From Unio delphinus (Eukaryota > Mollusca > Bivalvia > Unionida > Unionidae), in the NCBI GenBank assembly GCA_029339505.1, contig JAQISU010000115.1, positions 13,699,501 through 13,763,500 on the forward strand: a DNA stretch of 64,000 nt, given 5' to 3'. The position numbers and the translations under genes were made by a program. Below the pieces are notes generated by a model. It saw nothing but the letters and a program-made list of their open reading frames with translations. It was not told the origin of the DNA and did no database searches. Position 1 is the stretch's first letter, and each line of letters starts with the position of its first letter. Of this stretch, positions 38,201 to 51,845 are shown one piece after another.

Positions 38201-38846
38201 GGTTTCAGTCATAAGATGGTTTCAGTCTTACGATGATTTCAGACATATGATTGTTTCATTTTTACGATGATTTCAGTCATAGGATGATTTCAGTCATAGG
38301 CTGGTTTCAGTCATATAATGATTTCAGTCATAAGATGGTTTCAGTCATAGGATGTTTTCAGTCATACGAAGGTTTCCCTCATAAGATTTCAGTCATAGAT
38401 TGGTTTCAGTCATACGTTGGTTTCAGTCATAGGATGCTTTCAGTCATAGGTTGGTTTCAGTCATAGGTTGGTTTCAGTGATACGATGGTTTCAGTTATAG
38501 AATGGTTTCAGGCATAGGATGGTTTGAGTCATAAGTTGGTTTCAGTCATAAGATGATTTCAATTATACGATGGTTTCAGTTATACGATAGTTTCTGTCAT
38601 AGGTTTGTTTCAGTCATAGGATAGCTTCAGTCATAAGGTGGTTTCACTCATAGGATTATGTCAGTCATAGGTTGGTTTCAGTCATAAGATGGTTTCAGTC
38701 ATAGGTTGGCTTTAGTCATAGGATGGTTTGAGTCATAGGCTCCTTTCAGTCATAAGATGGTTTCAGTCATAGAATGGTTTCAGTTATGGGATGGTTTTAG
38801 TCATACGATGGTTTCCGTCATAGGATTGTTTCAGTCATACGACTGC
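35264..38846. repeat. 3.6-kb minisatellite, 17-bp unit, about 210 copies
   Basis: The consensus monomer is GGTTTCAGTCATAGGAT, repeated head to tail without interruption. Most variation lies at the positions after CATA (GG, CG, AG, TG) and in the GATGG/GTTGG word, while GTTTCAGTCATA is conserved. Occasional monomers gain or lose one to four bases. Three plus-strand frames stay partly open and read as a 17-residue repeat such as VSVIGWFQSYDGFSHRM, because 17 bp x 3 = 17 codons. Consensus frames contain TAG stops, so these are not genes. The array begins and ends abruptly in unique sequence. Confidence 0.97.
35902..36625. repeat. Higher-order duplication inside the 17-bp array
   Basis: A run of about 13 monomers starting at 35,902 recurs at 36,397, an offset of about 495 bases (about 29 monomers). 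It keeps the same rare variants in order (AAGACGG, GCCATATTTT, GTGGCAG, CTGTATTAGG, AGAGGACTG, GGATCATTT). The second copy lacks one monomer. The first three rare variants also occur at 35,698. Confidence 0.85.
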
Positions 38847-41800
38847 AAGTTTGAAGTACATTTTCTACATGATAAGATAACTGACTTCGGTGAATGTAAT
38901 GAATTCCTTCGTGATTTGTGCGCTAATCTTTCCTAACATTGATCAAGAAGATTCAAATATAGTTAAATCATTTTTTTGTTAATAATACAATTGAATTATA
39001 TTCGTAATGATGGTGTTCAGCCTTCTGTTGACAACGGTTTTTCTTTTATATATGAACGTCAAAAGACTATCATCCTCTAAATTACCTTGCCATTGCAGAA
39101 TCGTTTTAGAATAATCCCTCTTCAGCGCTCTTTAATATATAAATAGGGCAGATTGATTTCAAGAGTTTAATCACATTTATGTGTATCGAGTTTGCTAATA
39201 ATGAATACGTAGCTTAACACCAGCGTCCTGAATCAATACATACATCATACCACTGTTTAATACGCATTCAAGTGTCAGCTCATGATGAAAATGATTCGAT
39301 GCAAGATGATATTAAACAATGTATTTGCCAAATGACGTTGATTACAAATACAAACACACCAACACTCATACATATATCACAGTGATTCCATCTTGATTGC
39401 TAGATCAGGTCGAAGTGTAAGCATCGAAAACGTCGAGTGATGACTCTTTCGATGCTGACATACTGGTTTTATGAATGAACTGTGTGTAGCAGAAATCATT
39501 TGTTTTCAGTTAGATAATACGAGTTCATCGAATTGTGTATAACTGAAGATTGTGCCAGTCAAAACTAGAAAAATTGCTTTCCGATGTCTGGCTGAGATCG
39601 TCTGAACTGTAACTGGATGGCCCTGGTAAGAGACATAGTCATACTTGTCACGGTAATGACAACAATATTTTGACATTTATGTACCACAGAACGGATTAAA
39701 CTGTTTTAACTTAAACATATAACATTGTTTAAAAAATGCTACACATTTATTTGTGAATGTCAACTGAGGATTCGTCATAGTTATTCTCACATTCTCAATT
39801 GTAACAATCACACCTCAATTAAAAAGTAGTTTCGTCTTCGTTTAATAGTATCTAAATACGTGATAGCTTAGGACAATAAAGTCGTAATAAAGTAACAGAA
39901 AATGCGAACCAACAAATTGAGTAGAATCCAACATAAGTTATGTTATTAAGCCTTAAAATGAAAATTGAAGTCGAACCTACATTATTCTAACTCAAAACAC
40001 AACTAGTCCAAAGCGTTATATCCAAAGACCAAGCAAATAAATTGTACCAAATGCATTACAGGTTTTCAATATGCTAATATACATATAGTTTGTAAAGTGC
40101 TTATAAAATAATATTTCTCGATTGCAATAGTACAATTCAGAATGTCTTCGAATGAATTCATATAAATCCCAATAATATGTTTTGTGGCGAAAAAAGGAAT
40201 TTAAATCTGTTTATTCCAATAACTCGCAATTAATCGAAATAAGACAGTTAATACTTGTGCAAGCTGAAAATAAAGTAGTAACAAGAATAATATTGAATAC
40301 TAGTTCAATTATTTCTTCCTTTTATAACTCTCTACGAATATATACAACATAATAAATCCCTAGCATTAACTTTCAATTAGGTCAACAATATATTTTGGTA
40401 TATACCTGTGCATGCATACGTTGTACACACTAGCAAATCATGGACTGTAAAAGCATCTTTATCTACATACTGAAAATTTATATGACGGCATAATGTAAGG
40501 CTTCTGGATAATCAACGCATGAAGCATGGGACTAAGATCATGCATCGGTTGGAATTAATTTCAATATATTACCGTGTGTCATAGACTCAGTTTACATTTA
40601 CACGGAAATATAACTTTGGTAACATATTTATATGAACTGACTGTTAACAATAAAAACAAATATATTGCTATTATTTTATAATTTGTTTCAGAGATTTTGA
40701 GTTCATTTATAATAAGAAGTTGCAGTCTTTCTGACATCTGCATCGACAAAAAGTAAAAACTAAATTTGCCAAGAAACTGGAATATTTTATGACCGTAGGA
40801 TATACATGAACGAAATGATAGTTGCGATAATATCAAAATATATATGAGAACTAACTCACGTTATGTGACTTGAACTGAATAATAACTATGAGGATAAAAC
40901 TTTATTTTAATCGTGACAAAATGAATATTTATTTATATCACGTTTTGTTAAATACAAAGATCAGTAAACATCGATACACGAATTAAGTCTTGATTGATAC
41001 GTGACTATACCCATGCTTGTAAATTTCCACACTGACGATTGAGCATCTGGAAAAACAAAATTAAAAATCGGAGCTTAACGTGCATTTGTAATGTTTATAT
41101 TTGAGCTTGTCATAGTGTTATCCATGACCAAGAAGCGTGCATATTTCCATCATGAGATGTGAAATATGTATATTTTGCAAAGGTGTAAGTAATTACATCG
41201 TGTTTAATGAAATACCAAAGTACTAGTCGTTTATCTGTGTTTCTTGATACAATAATGTATTGTTGTCTATTAATCGTAACTAATTTACGTTATAGCCTAT
41301 CAGCCACTATTTTGCAGCAAAATGTCAATGCTAGATAGCAGGAGAACATGATATAGGTATTTATATTACAATAGATGATAGTAAAGCAAAACGATATACG
41401 ATTATTATTCATACAACAATGCGACTTTGAGACTGAAGCATCGAATATTAATTTACAGCCGATATTGGATATTCCACTCTTGAGGCCTAAGTGTCAAAGT
41501 ATATTTATGCTAACTGGGATGTATAGAGTTTGTTTGCTTTTAGTTTCAATTTATATGCTGTCAGACGGAAATAAAATAAAAGGAATAATTTCCATTCCTG
41601 CGTGGTTTTCTATTGCAATATATTCTCCAGTGAATTAAGTATCATTAGATAGTTGGGAAAGTATAATCAGTGGAAACAAATCCCATAGAAAATAGATCAG
41701 GATCAATTTAGAATTGTAATTCAACGTACTTAGCAAGCAAGCAATTTGACGTAAAAAAATATAACAATTAAATCAAAACAAGCACTATTTAATATCACAG

Positions 41801-41998
41801 ACAAATGCGATATATCCCGTTATGAAATGCCAGTCATCTTTTGTATTCCTAGTGTTTACCTGACGTGATATGAAACATAACGTTGGTGATTCGATTCAGA
41901 GATCTAATAGACAGTTTGGTATTTGACTTTGAAACTGTTATAATATTATGTAATTGTTTTCGTTAATGTAAAGGGTGGCATAGAGTATAGTTTTACCT
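38847..41998. other. Unassigned AT-rich stretch
   Basis: No gene, RNA or element recognised in about 3.1 kb. Confidence 0.4.
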
Positions 41999-42240
41999 TT
42001 AATAATAACACGTGCATCTCATGGCAACATGGTCTCCTACGTGAGAACATAACAAAATTGTTGAAAACAGAACGACATAGCTGGCAACAAGAAAACATTG
42101 ATGGAGAAAGCAACATAACTGGCAATAGGGCAACCTATTCGGCATTAGACAACATGCATGTTAACATGGCAAAGTATCTGGCAACACAGTAAGATATTTA
42201 ATAGCAAAGAATTATAGTTGGCAATACATAAACACAGTAG
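41999..42240. repeat. Very degenerate tandem repeat around TGGCAACA
   Basis: The words CATGGCAACA, AGCTGGCAACAAG, ACTGGCAATAGGG, CTGGCAACACAG and GTTGGCAATACA recur at irregular intervals of about 35-60 bases, with AACAT-rich sequence between. Confidence 0.45.
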
Positions 42241-44479
42241 AGAGACATAAAAGGGGACGGATGAACCAAAAGTGTTCCTTCACAGGATGTGAATTTTCAA
42301 CTACGGATTTCAATGTTTAAATCTGAATTTAAAGTATTTTCAACGTATATGGTTTGCTTGAAACACACAAATATTTTATAAATAACATATTCACGGTATA
42401 ATGAATAAATAATTCATTAGTTGTACACGACGATGTTTATATTTTTTGTTGAAGTTTTAATATATTCATCAGGACTAATTTCATATTTTGTGTTATAAAT
42501 ATTAGACATTAAATGCTTGATTATATTTTGACAGAAAGGAGGGCTGCTTTGCTATCCTGGACATGGAATGCGATTGGATGAAATTCAGTAGTGCTTAAAA
42601 TATACAGAATGCATCAGCTGTAGCAGATTATGTCATCGTATACTTACCGTCCTCATAAATGTATTTTTAGTTTGTTTAAAGAATATCTATTAAATACGCT
42701 AAAGCTTGAAATTATTCATTACGTTTCATATAAATTCAACCATCGTTAAGCATTTGAGATGATCGCTGTTTCTGTCTCTCATTCTCTGTTTCGCTACCAT
42801 ACGGAAGGTCAACCATTGTCGTTTCTTTGCCAAACATACTGGTCACTGGATGTTGACATTACTGAGAGTTGTTACATGTGTATTCTGACCTAAGTTCTGC
42901 CATGTAATAAGCCCTTTAGATGCACAGAATAACGATTTATGTTATGTATATCATGTATATCCATATATTGTACTTGACCGTGTCCAGGGTTAAACTCATC
43001 GTGTTCCTGACCATCGATATTTATTTGTAAACAACATAATACAAAGGTAAATTTCATTTGGAAGTATAGGTCAGATATTCAGATCTTTATTATTGGATAT
43101 AACAACTTTATTTGAATCTAAATCTAGAATATAGTTTTTCACTTGGTAATTCCCAAGCTTGTTGATATCTTTGAATTTGTAAAAAGGAAGCAGACCTACA
43201 TCCGGGCTCTTTTATTGTATCTGATTTTTTAAAATAATACTGTTTGCTTGAGAATTTACCAATTTTAGCCATAATATCTTTAAGCAGAATCAGTGTTTTA
43301 CTGTTTTCAGCTTTTCATTATGGTGGATGTATTTATAAAAATTGTAGTTCACTGTTATTACAATGTTCTCAGTAATACTAATGGACCGAAACCCGCATTT
43401 ACAATTATAGGGAAATTAGACAAGAACATATTTGGATTATATAATGTTGGTGCATCACAACCCTTAGAATATCATCGCAAACAAGCCACTGATCCATCAA
43501 ACATTCGAGATTACAGGCACATGAACAATATTGGATACTATTTGGAATACTGCTGGAATTCTATAGGAAGTTTACACCTTTGGGCTTGTGATATAATCTT
43601 AAGGACAACTTTATTTTTAATTTTAGATTTAATTTTAGATTTAATTCACAATATGTACGTTCATCGTATATTTTCGGGTTGTATTCTATAAGGAAATACA
43701 TTATTGCCTGCATTTTTATCAAACTTGCTGATTTTTGCTATTTTCAATTGTTTAATTTAAGATAATATATACGTATGCATAGACATATATGTTTCACTTA
43801 TATTGTGTAATTATTGATCTTGTTTCATTACTATATATCAGACGTTTCATGAATTCCTATCCTATATAAGAAACCTAGTACATACAGACGCAATAACAAA
43901 TGTACACAATCATCACACTTTGATTAGAACCTATACTATTATACTACTGCATGACAACGGTCCTACTTATTAAATTAGCATATTGCTCTCTGGCGGTCAG
44001 ATCTTCCAAAACTAACGATACAGGCAAAACACCAATATCTAGTTCCAGACAAAGATATCGGACCCACTAATGTCCTAGTTTCGAAATCTATATTTCTTCG
44101 TCGCGCATATTGGCATCAACCATCATTAATCGCAATCAATCACGTCAAAATTATTGTTATTGGCAATTTATACACATTACAGATCAATTCCGGATTCAAT
44201 CTCAGTCATCTACGTAACCAACAACTACAATATACAGCATCAATTATTGTCACCTTTTTTGCAAACAAGATTATTCAGAAGTTTCCAGTGGAGTCTATAT
44301 GCAACACGCGCAAATGAGTATCTTCAATTATCAGGGTAGAATTGATGGTATCTTTATACTATTCTGCGTAAATATTCGATAGTGACGTAGCAATGATTAA
44401 AAGCTGAAACAAAATAAATAAATCTCAGGATAAAGTTTATAATGACTACTCAGAAGGTAGTATCCAATTATCATAGTAT
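42241..44479. other. Mostly unassigned
   Basis: No gene assigned. The 132-codon frame at 43,293-43,691 is listed separately. Confidence 0.35.
43293..43691 (+). other. 132-codon open frame, possible orphan exon
   Basis: An acceptor-like TTTTACTGTTTTCAG precedes CTTTTCATTATGG. The likely initiator is the ATG at 43,320, giving about 123 residues. The frame is not a simple repeat: it reads GPKPAFTIIGKLDKNIFGLY, then a polar middle, then a hydrophobic C-terminal segment (LRTTLFLILDLILDLI, partly from a 12-bp duplication). I recognise no domain. No partner exons are identified. Confidence 0.2.
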
Positions 44480-46553
<2,074 letters not shown>

Positions 46554-47145
46554 GAGGCTCTAGGCAGTTGGACAATGTACTACATCCCCTTCTGGCAACT
46601 CCTTGGTCTGGAGAGGGATGGGCTCTGCCAGACGACTTTAGCCCAAGACACGCTAATAATGCTGAACCAATCTGAAGTTACCATACCGGATCGGTCGTCG
46701 CCCGGGTCAACAAGTTCCGCGCTTGCCGTTGTCCACTAGGACGAAGGTGACAAGTGTGCTACTGCACTTTGCATAAAATCAGAGCAGGAGACAACATCGC
46801 CCTCGCCAGCTGAAACATTAGAACTCTGCTGGTGCAAATAGGAAGACTCTAAGAGTTGACACATGAGCTGGAACAATATACATGGTACATTCTGGGACTA
46901 TGTGAAGTCATATTGAAAGCCCTAGGAGAATACAAAAATGCAGATGGGCATATATTACACTATAGTTGAGAGTTGGACAAGTCCGTAAAAGGATTAGGCT
47001 TCCTTGTAAACACAGCCATCAATGAATGTGTGCTTAAGTGCCGCCCTATATCTAGCAGAATCATCTCCATTCGCCTGAAAGCATCTCCTTTTCACATCAC
47101 AATTATCCAAGTCTATCCTCCAACAACCAATCATGTTTCTTAACA
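46554..47145 (+). pseudogene. RTE-type LINE 5' region and endonuclease, decayed
   Basis: The plus strand, across stops and frame changes, reads an N-terminal region followed by AGDNIALAS and ELTHELEQYTWYILGLCEV. Then come ADGHILHYS, GLGFLVNTA and RPISSRIISIRLKASPFHIT, then IIQVYPPTT. These are the ordered blocks of RTE-clade endonucleases, the LINE group from which craniofacial development protein 2-like sequences derive. The GDWNAKVG-type block that should follow is absent because the element stops at about 47,145, where a different LINE begins. Confidence 0.75.
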
Positions 47146-47600
47146 GATGATCCAAATTGCACGGATCTTGCTTCCCGCATTTACTTCATCGTATCATCCC
47201 CACACCACTTTGGCGGAGGTGAAATTGCTGTCAATATTAACAAATACCTAACACAATATCATAAACACACTAAACGGTAACTTAAATATCGATCACAAAT
47301 CGTTTTTCACTGGTCCAAACCTCGGTTTCAATGGAACAATCATTACGTCAGCTTTCTTGCCTCTGTCATCCTACTTCTAGTCGAACATCAAGCTCAGTCA
47401 ATCTCTCTGTCTTGAGCAGTTTCTGAACCTCTTGGATTATGCAATTTCGATAGCTGGCAACCTGCTTATTATTCTAGGTTTTAACTTTGACATTGAGTGT
47501 CCTGGAAACTAGTACACAACAAAACACCTAGAATATATCCACATTTTCAACTCCAAACAATCCCATCCGAAGACATTTACAAACGATCTTTGAAATCCAT
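47146..47600 (+). pseudogene. CR1/L2-like LINE endonuclease fragment, decayed
   Basis: The plus strand reads DDPNCTDLASRIYFIVSSPH then FGGGEIAVNI. Later comes LEQFLNLLDYAISIAGNLLI followed by ILGFNFDIECPGN. These blocks align in order with the endonuclease of the 10.4-13.7-kb LINE (CADLTPSDYCIKSFPRN, RGGGINVII, LEQFPNLLEYGNSIGGNLII). The two copies therefore belong to the same or closely related families, inserted in opposite orientation in the window. This copy is more decayed, with several stops. Confidence 0.7.
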
Positions 47601-49808
47601 GCGTAGTTATTATTGGATGGTCATAATTAAACAGAAATAACTCGAATCTAAAAGCTTAATTTAAATCCAAACTATTTTAACCACGAGGTAGTCTTCATGA
47701 ATAATTGCTTGTAATTTTTGTGTGTGCTGCAAAATGCTCTATAAGCCGCTGTGTATGGAAAATGACACATATTTTTTGGCCAGTGGCTCTATCAGAATTA
47801 GGACAATGAACAAACGGCATTATATACTTGGTGTTCGAATAGTCGAATGACCAACAGACATAATTTGATCCAAAAACGTTGGATCCCTGCTTATAAAGAG
47901 GTGGCAGGATTCAGATTACGTTGCATTCTATGAATCATCCAACTAACTTAAATAATAATAGATACTCCATAATGTAAAAAAGAATTATGGGTAGGCAAAG
48001 CAGATAAACTTACACAGGTGTTAATCTATATTGATGAAATGCTTCTCAACATTTAACAGGTGGGTACATATCCTAAACATCCTATGGGAATTTATGGTCA
48101 GCAAACACTTTTCCCGTTCGGAATTCAACTGTCAGTTTCCGAAAACACGCGACGGGAATCATTTCCATTTTCTAGAGCGCTACCAACGTTTATTTAGTCC
48201 TGAAGAATTCGTGTCTAGAAAGCATTTGTGATTGCTGTACTTCAGGAAAAACATAATATGTATAAATAAATAGTGGGTCTGATGTTTATGATAGCATCTG
48301 TTGAGTGTTAGTCCCTTTGAAAACGAAACTATCATCCACATTATATCCCTTGGTACTGGTATCTTCTTTTGCATGTGAGATTTCTATATCTAAGAAGTCT
48401 ACACATTCCTTACTTATTTTTAGTTTCAAAATATAATTGATAAATGGTGATAAAGTATCAAATTAAGTACCACTTTTTCAGCTTCGAATTTCCCAATAGG
48501 TCAGAATATAAACAAATATCAATAACCGACGCTATAAAATGATATTTATTCATCCTGAGCAAATATTTATTTCAGTCAGAGATATGCTTCCGTAAGTTGG
48601 AGCAAATGTTTTTACCCATAGCTGTACTATTCTTTTGGATCCAATTGTCAATTAAAAAATAAATTGTTGTTTCCAGTACAACAATTCAATACATTAATAA
48701 CTTACTCACATGGCAGAATTGTATAATGTTAATCAACCATGAAACTTACTACAAGAAGTGAAACAATGACCATGTCCTTCTGTTGGTAGAAATACTAACA
48801 ATATCTGTGATACAACCATCATACAGTGATACAACGAATAATTGTGCTCAAACTTTGCATGAAATGAGATGTGTCTTTTAAATACGAAAACTGTGTCAGC
48901 AACAGAACTGACATAGAATTGTTTAGATTAGATGTTTGATTCGTTCTGTGTCTCTTGAACAACGTGAAACAAAATGAACACCTGGTGCAACGTCTCTCAG
49001 TATAACCTACATTTCCAAATGTTCGTGCATTTCGGAAGGACATTAAAATGATACATCGGTCTTGAGTAATTTCGAAATCAATCTTAACTTAATTTTTGGA
49101 GCCAAAACGTAATTTCTGATTCTGCATGAAGGGTATAATGCTTTGAAAAAGGCTAATACACATTAAATTATTTATTTGTGTTTTTTAAAAAACATAAAAT
49201 AATTTGTATATGCTTCCAAACTAAAATGCTGGTATATGACATAAGTAACAGTTACATTATTTTCTTTCCATGTTAAATAAAGTTTGTAAGGTACTAACGT
49301 ACTGATTTACTGACTACTCAATTTTGAGTTTGAACGTCGGTATACTTTTGTTTATAATATCCGAAATTCAATTACACATCTCAGTCGGTACACAAAATGT
49401 TTACTGACTAGAATTTTGAATGAATTTTCATTCATGATACAGATTTCTTCTTTAATGTTTTCCAGATTTCAAAATTCATTGAAAACGTAATCAGATAGTC
49501 AAAACGTTAGGTTCTACTGCCGTTCTGAGTAAGGATTTTCCGGAGATAAATGCCTCAAAAAAGTTTAGAGAAAAGAGATTATCATACGTATGTTCTAGAG
49601 AAGGCGGATAAACAAGAATAGAAGGATAGAGAAAGTGAGAATTAATACAGATATACATGTATGCATTCAAGTCATATAATTGATGACATTTCAATTATGT
49701 GTCCTAAATATTATTTAAAACAATATTTATTTTAACTGGCATAACAAAATATTTGTAATACCGAAAGTGATGTAATGATAAAATGCTCACCTGTGATACA
49801 AGGAAACA

Positions 49809-49809
<1 letters not shown>
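47601..49809. other. Unassigned stretch
   Basis: No gene or element recognised. Confidence 0.4.
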
Positions 49810-49845
<36 letters not shown>

Positions 49846-49846
49846 C

Positions 49847-49880
<34 letters not shown>
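49810..49880. repeat. (GA)n-(GACA)n compound microsatellite
   Basis: AG units pass into AGACAG hexamers and then ACAG tetramers. Confidence 0.9.
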
Positions 49881-50142
49881 CAATATACACCAAACAGAAT
49901 GGAACGTGCTATAGTATATCAAGATTCTTCAGGACAATATTTGATAATGCTTGACAGACCTCGTATTGAATACAAATAATACTATCATACAGGTTATATA
50001 ATATTTTATTAGTTGTTGGGTCAACGGCACCCATTGAAAGTGTGTCTGCTATATTCTAGTGCTTATAACATCATTTCCTTGGTGATGTGTGTTTAGTCGT
50101 GATTTAAAATGGATTGGTTCTGCGTGAGAGCAAAGCGATAGG

Positions 50143-50475
50143 CATACATACATACATAACATACATACATACATACATACATACATACATACATACATAC
50201 ATACATACATACATACATACATACATAATTACATACATGCATGCATGCATGCATGCATGCATGCATGCATACATACATACATACATACATACATACATAC
50301 ATACATACATACATACATACATACATACATACATACATACATACATACATACCTACCTACCTACCTACCTACCTACCTACCTACCTACCTACCTACATAC
50401 ATACATACATACATACATACATACATACATACATACATACATACATACATACATACATACATACATACATAAATA
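50143..50475. repeat. 330-bp compound tetranucleotide array (CATA, CATG, CCTA)
   Basis: Ordered blocks: (CATA)n, then (CATG)n at about 50,237-50,269, then (CATA)n, then (CCTA)n at about 50,352-50,395, then (CATA)n. Frames in both directions translate to tyrosine/isoleucine/histidine/threonine or cysteine/methionine repeats because a 4-bp unit without stops stays open. They are not genes. Confidence 0.97.
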
Positions 50476-51778
50476 CGGTCAAAGGGAGGTAACTAAGGTT
50501 TCCGTTTCATTTTCAAGTGATGAACAATTTCAACGCATCTTCTATTATGCTTGAAGTGAGATAAAAATGGGACGACCAATCACAATAAACCGGCATGAAA
50601 GATAGAAAGATAAAAACCATGGAATGAAAGAGTTTTAAGATTTGTATGCTAGATCGACGAAAATAAGTCACAGTATATATTAGTTGATGAACTGCGAATG
50701 TCAATGTCTACAACTGAAATCGATCAAAAGTTATCAAGACGTAAAAAACTAAAGGTATTCGATATAGTTATTCTGTTTTCTACATAACAAAGAAAGGTGA
50801 ATCAGTAAATTGAATTCTTTGCAATAATAACATTGAGTGATTAGAAGGTTATCCTGCATTCAAAATAATATTACGATGTTTTCATTAAACATATAAAAGA
50901 TCACTAGTTTATTGAGTTTTATGCTAATTCGTGTTTGTTTTGATATGAAGCAATTCATTTTTGGGGGGTGGGAGTAAGGGTTGGGGCAACTTCATAGATT
51001 GATTGCGGTTTATATTCAAAACAAGATTTTACAACTTATAATTTTTTGATGCGATAACCCACAGTTCAAATTAATAATTTAAAAACACATGTTTACTTCT
51101 TGACACTTATTTAGTGCTGAGAATATTCTACTAAATATTTTAATGGACTTTGCTATAATTATTAGACTAATAAAGCGTTTTGAATTGTTCATACTTCAAT
51201 ATTTGATTCAAGGTCAGTTATAGTTCCCTTGATAGGTATTTTGAGATACAAAGTCTGTAAACATATGTAAATGATTTGTAATTAAAGCTAATTAACGACT
51301 TGGTACAACAAGTAAATGACTTAGACTAATTAAATACATTACGACTAACAGATGAATTTGTACATGTCTTGAAATGTAGAATAATTGAAGAAGACTTACT
51401 TAATCAATTTCAAAAGCTATTGCCTGATGTCAGCTTGGTTTCATTTCTAATATGAAAACAGCTAGAACTGATCCAGTCCTTCTTGTGTGAGGTTGCACAC
51501 GCTTACATACTGTTGGATTTTATGCTTCTTATGAGCTGTGATCAATTTAAGTATTTCCATCTTTTCTAAATCACAATATTTGAATCCACGTGACAAATGC
51601 AGAAACGTTGACTGAACACAAGACTGACATATAACTAGCTAGTTATTTATTTAATTTTCATACAATTTGTGTAATGAATGCAATTGTTGTATACTCTGTC
51701 AAATTATTTGCCATCTCGTCTTTATCTTAAAGTTCTAAAAGTGAAGTGACTAGCCAAAAGGGTATGCATTGGTTCGTT
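50476..51778. other. Unassigned stretch with a G-rich motif
   Basis: At 50,963-50,987 four G runs (6, 3, 3, 4) lie within 25 bases. No gene seen. Confidence 0.4.
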
Positions 51779-51812
51779 TTTTCTTCTTCTTCTTCTTCTT
51801 CTTCTTCTTCTT

Positions 51813-51842
<30 letters not shown>
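51779..51842. repeat. (TTC)n trinucleotide microsatellite
   Basis: About 21 pure units. A homopurine-homopyrimidine mirror repeat able to form triplex DNA. Confidence 0.95.

Positions 51843-51845
<3 letters not shown>

Noticed and set aside
36130..38466. Several frames with repeated VSVIGWFQSYDGF sequence
   Set aside because: By-products of the 17-bp minisatellite. The consensus contains TAG in each phase, starts are arbitrary and no gene signals surround them.
35264..38846. CRISPR-like array
   Set aside because: Head-to-tail units of 17 bp with no spacers, in a eukaryotic context with no cas genes.
35264..38846. Telomeric or subtelomeric repeat
   Set aside because: The 17-bp unit does not contain TTAGGG-type runs and has unique sequence on both sides.
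50093..50554. Overlapping frames on both strands of 72-146 codons (YIHT and CMYV repeats)
   Set aside because: Translation of the CATA/CATG/CCTA tetranucleotide array. A stop-free 4-bp repeat is open in every frame.
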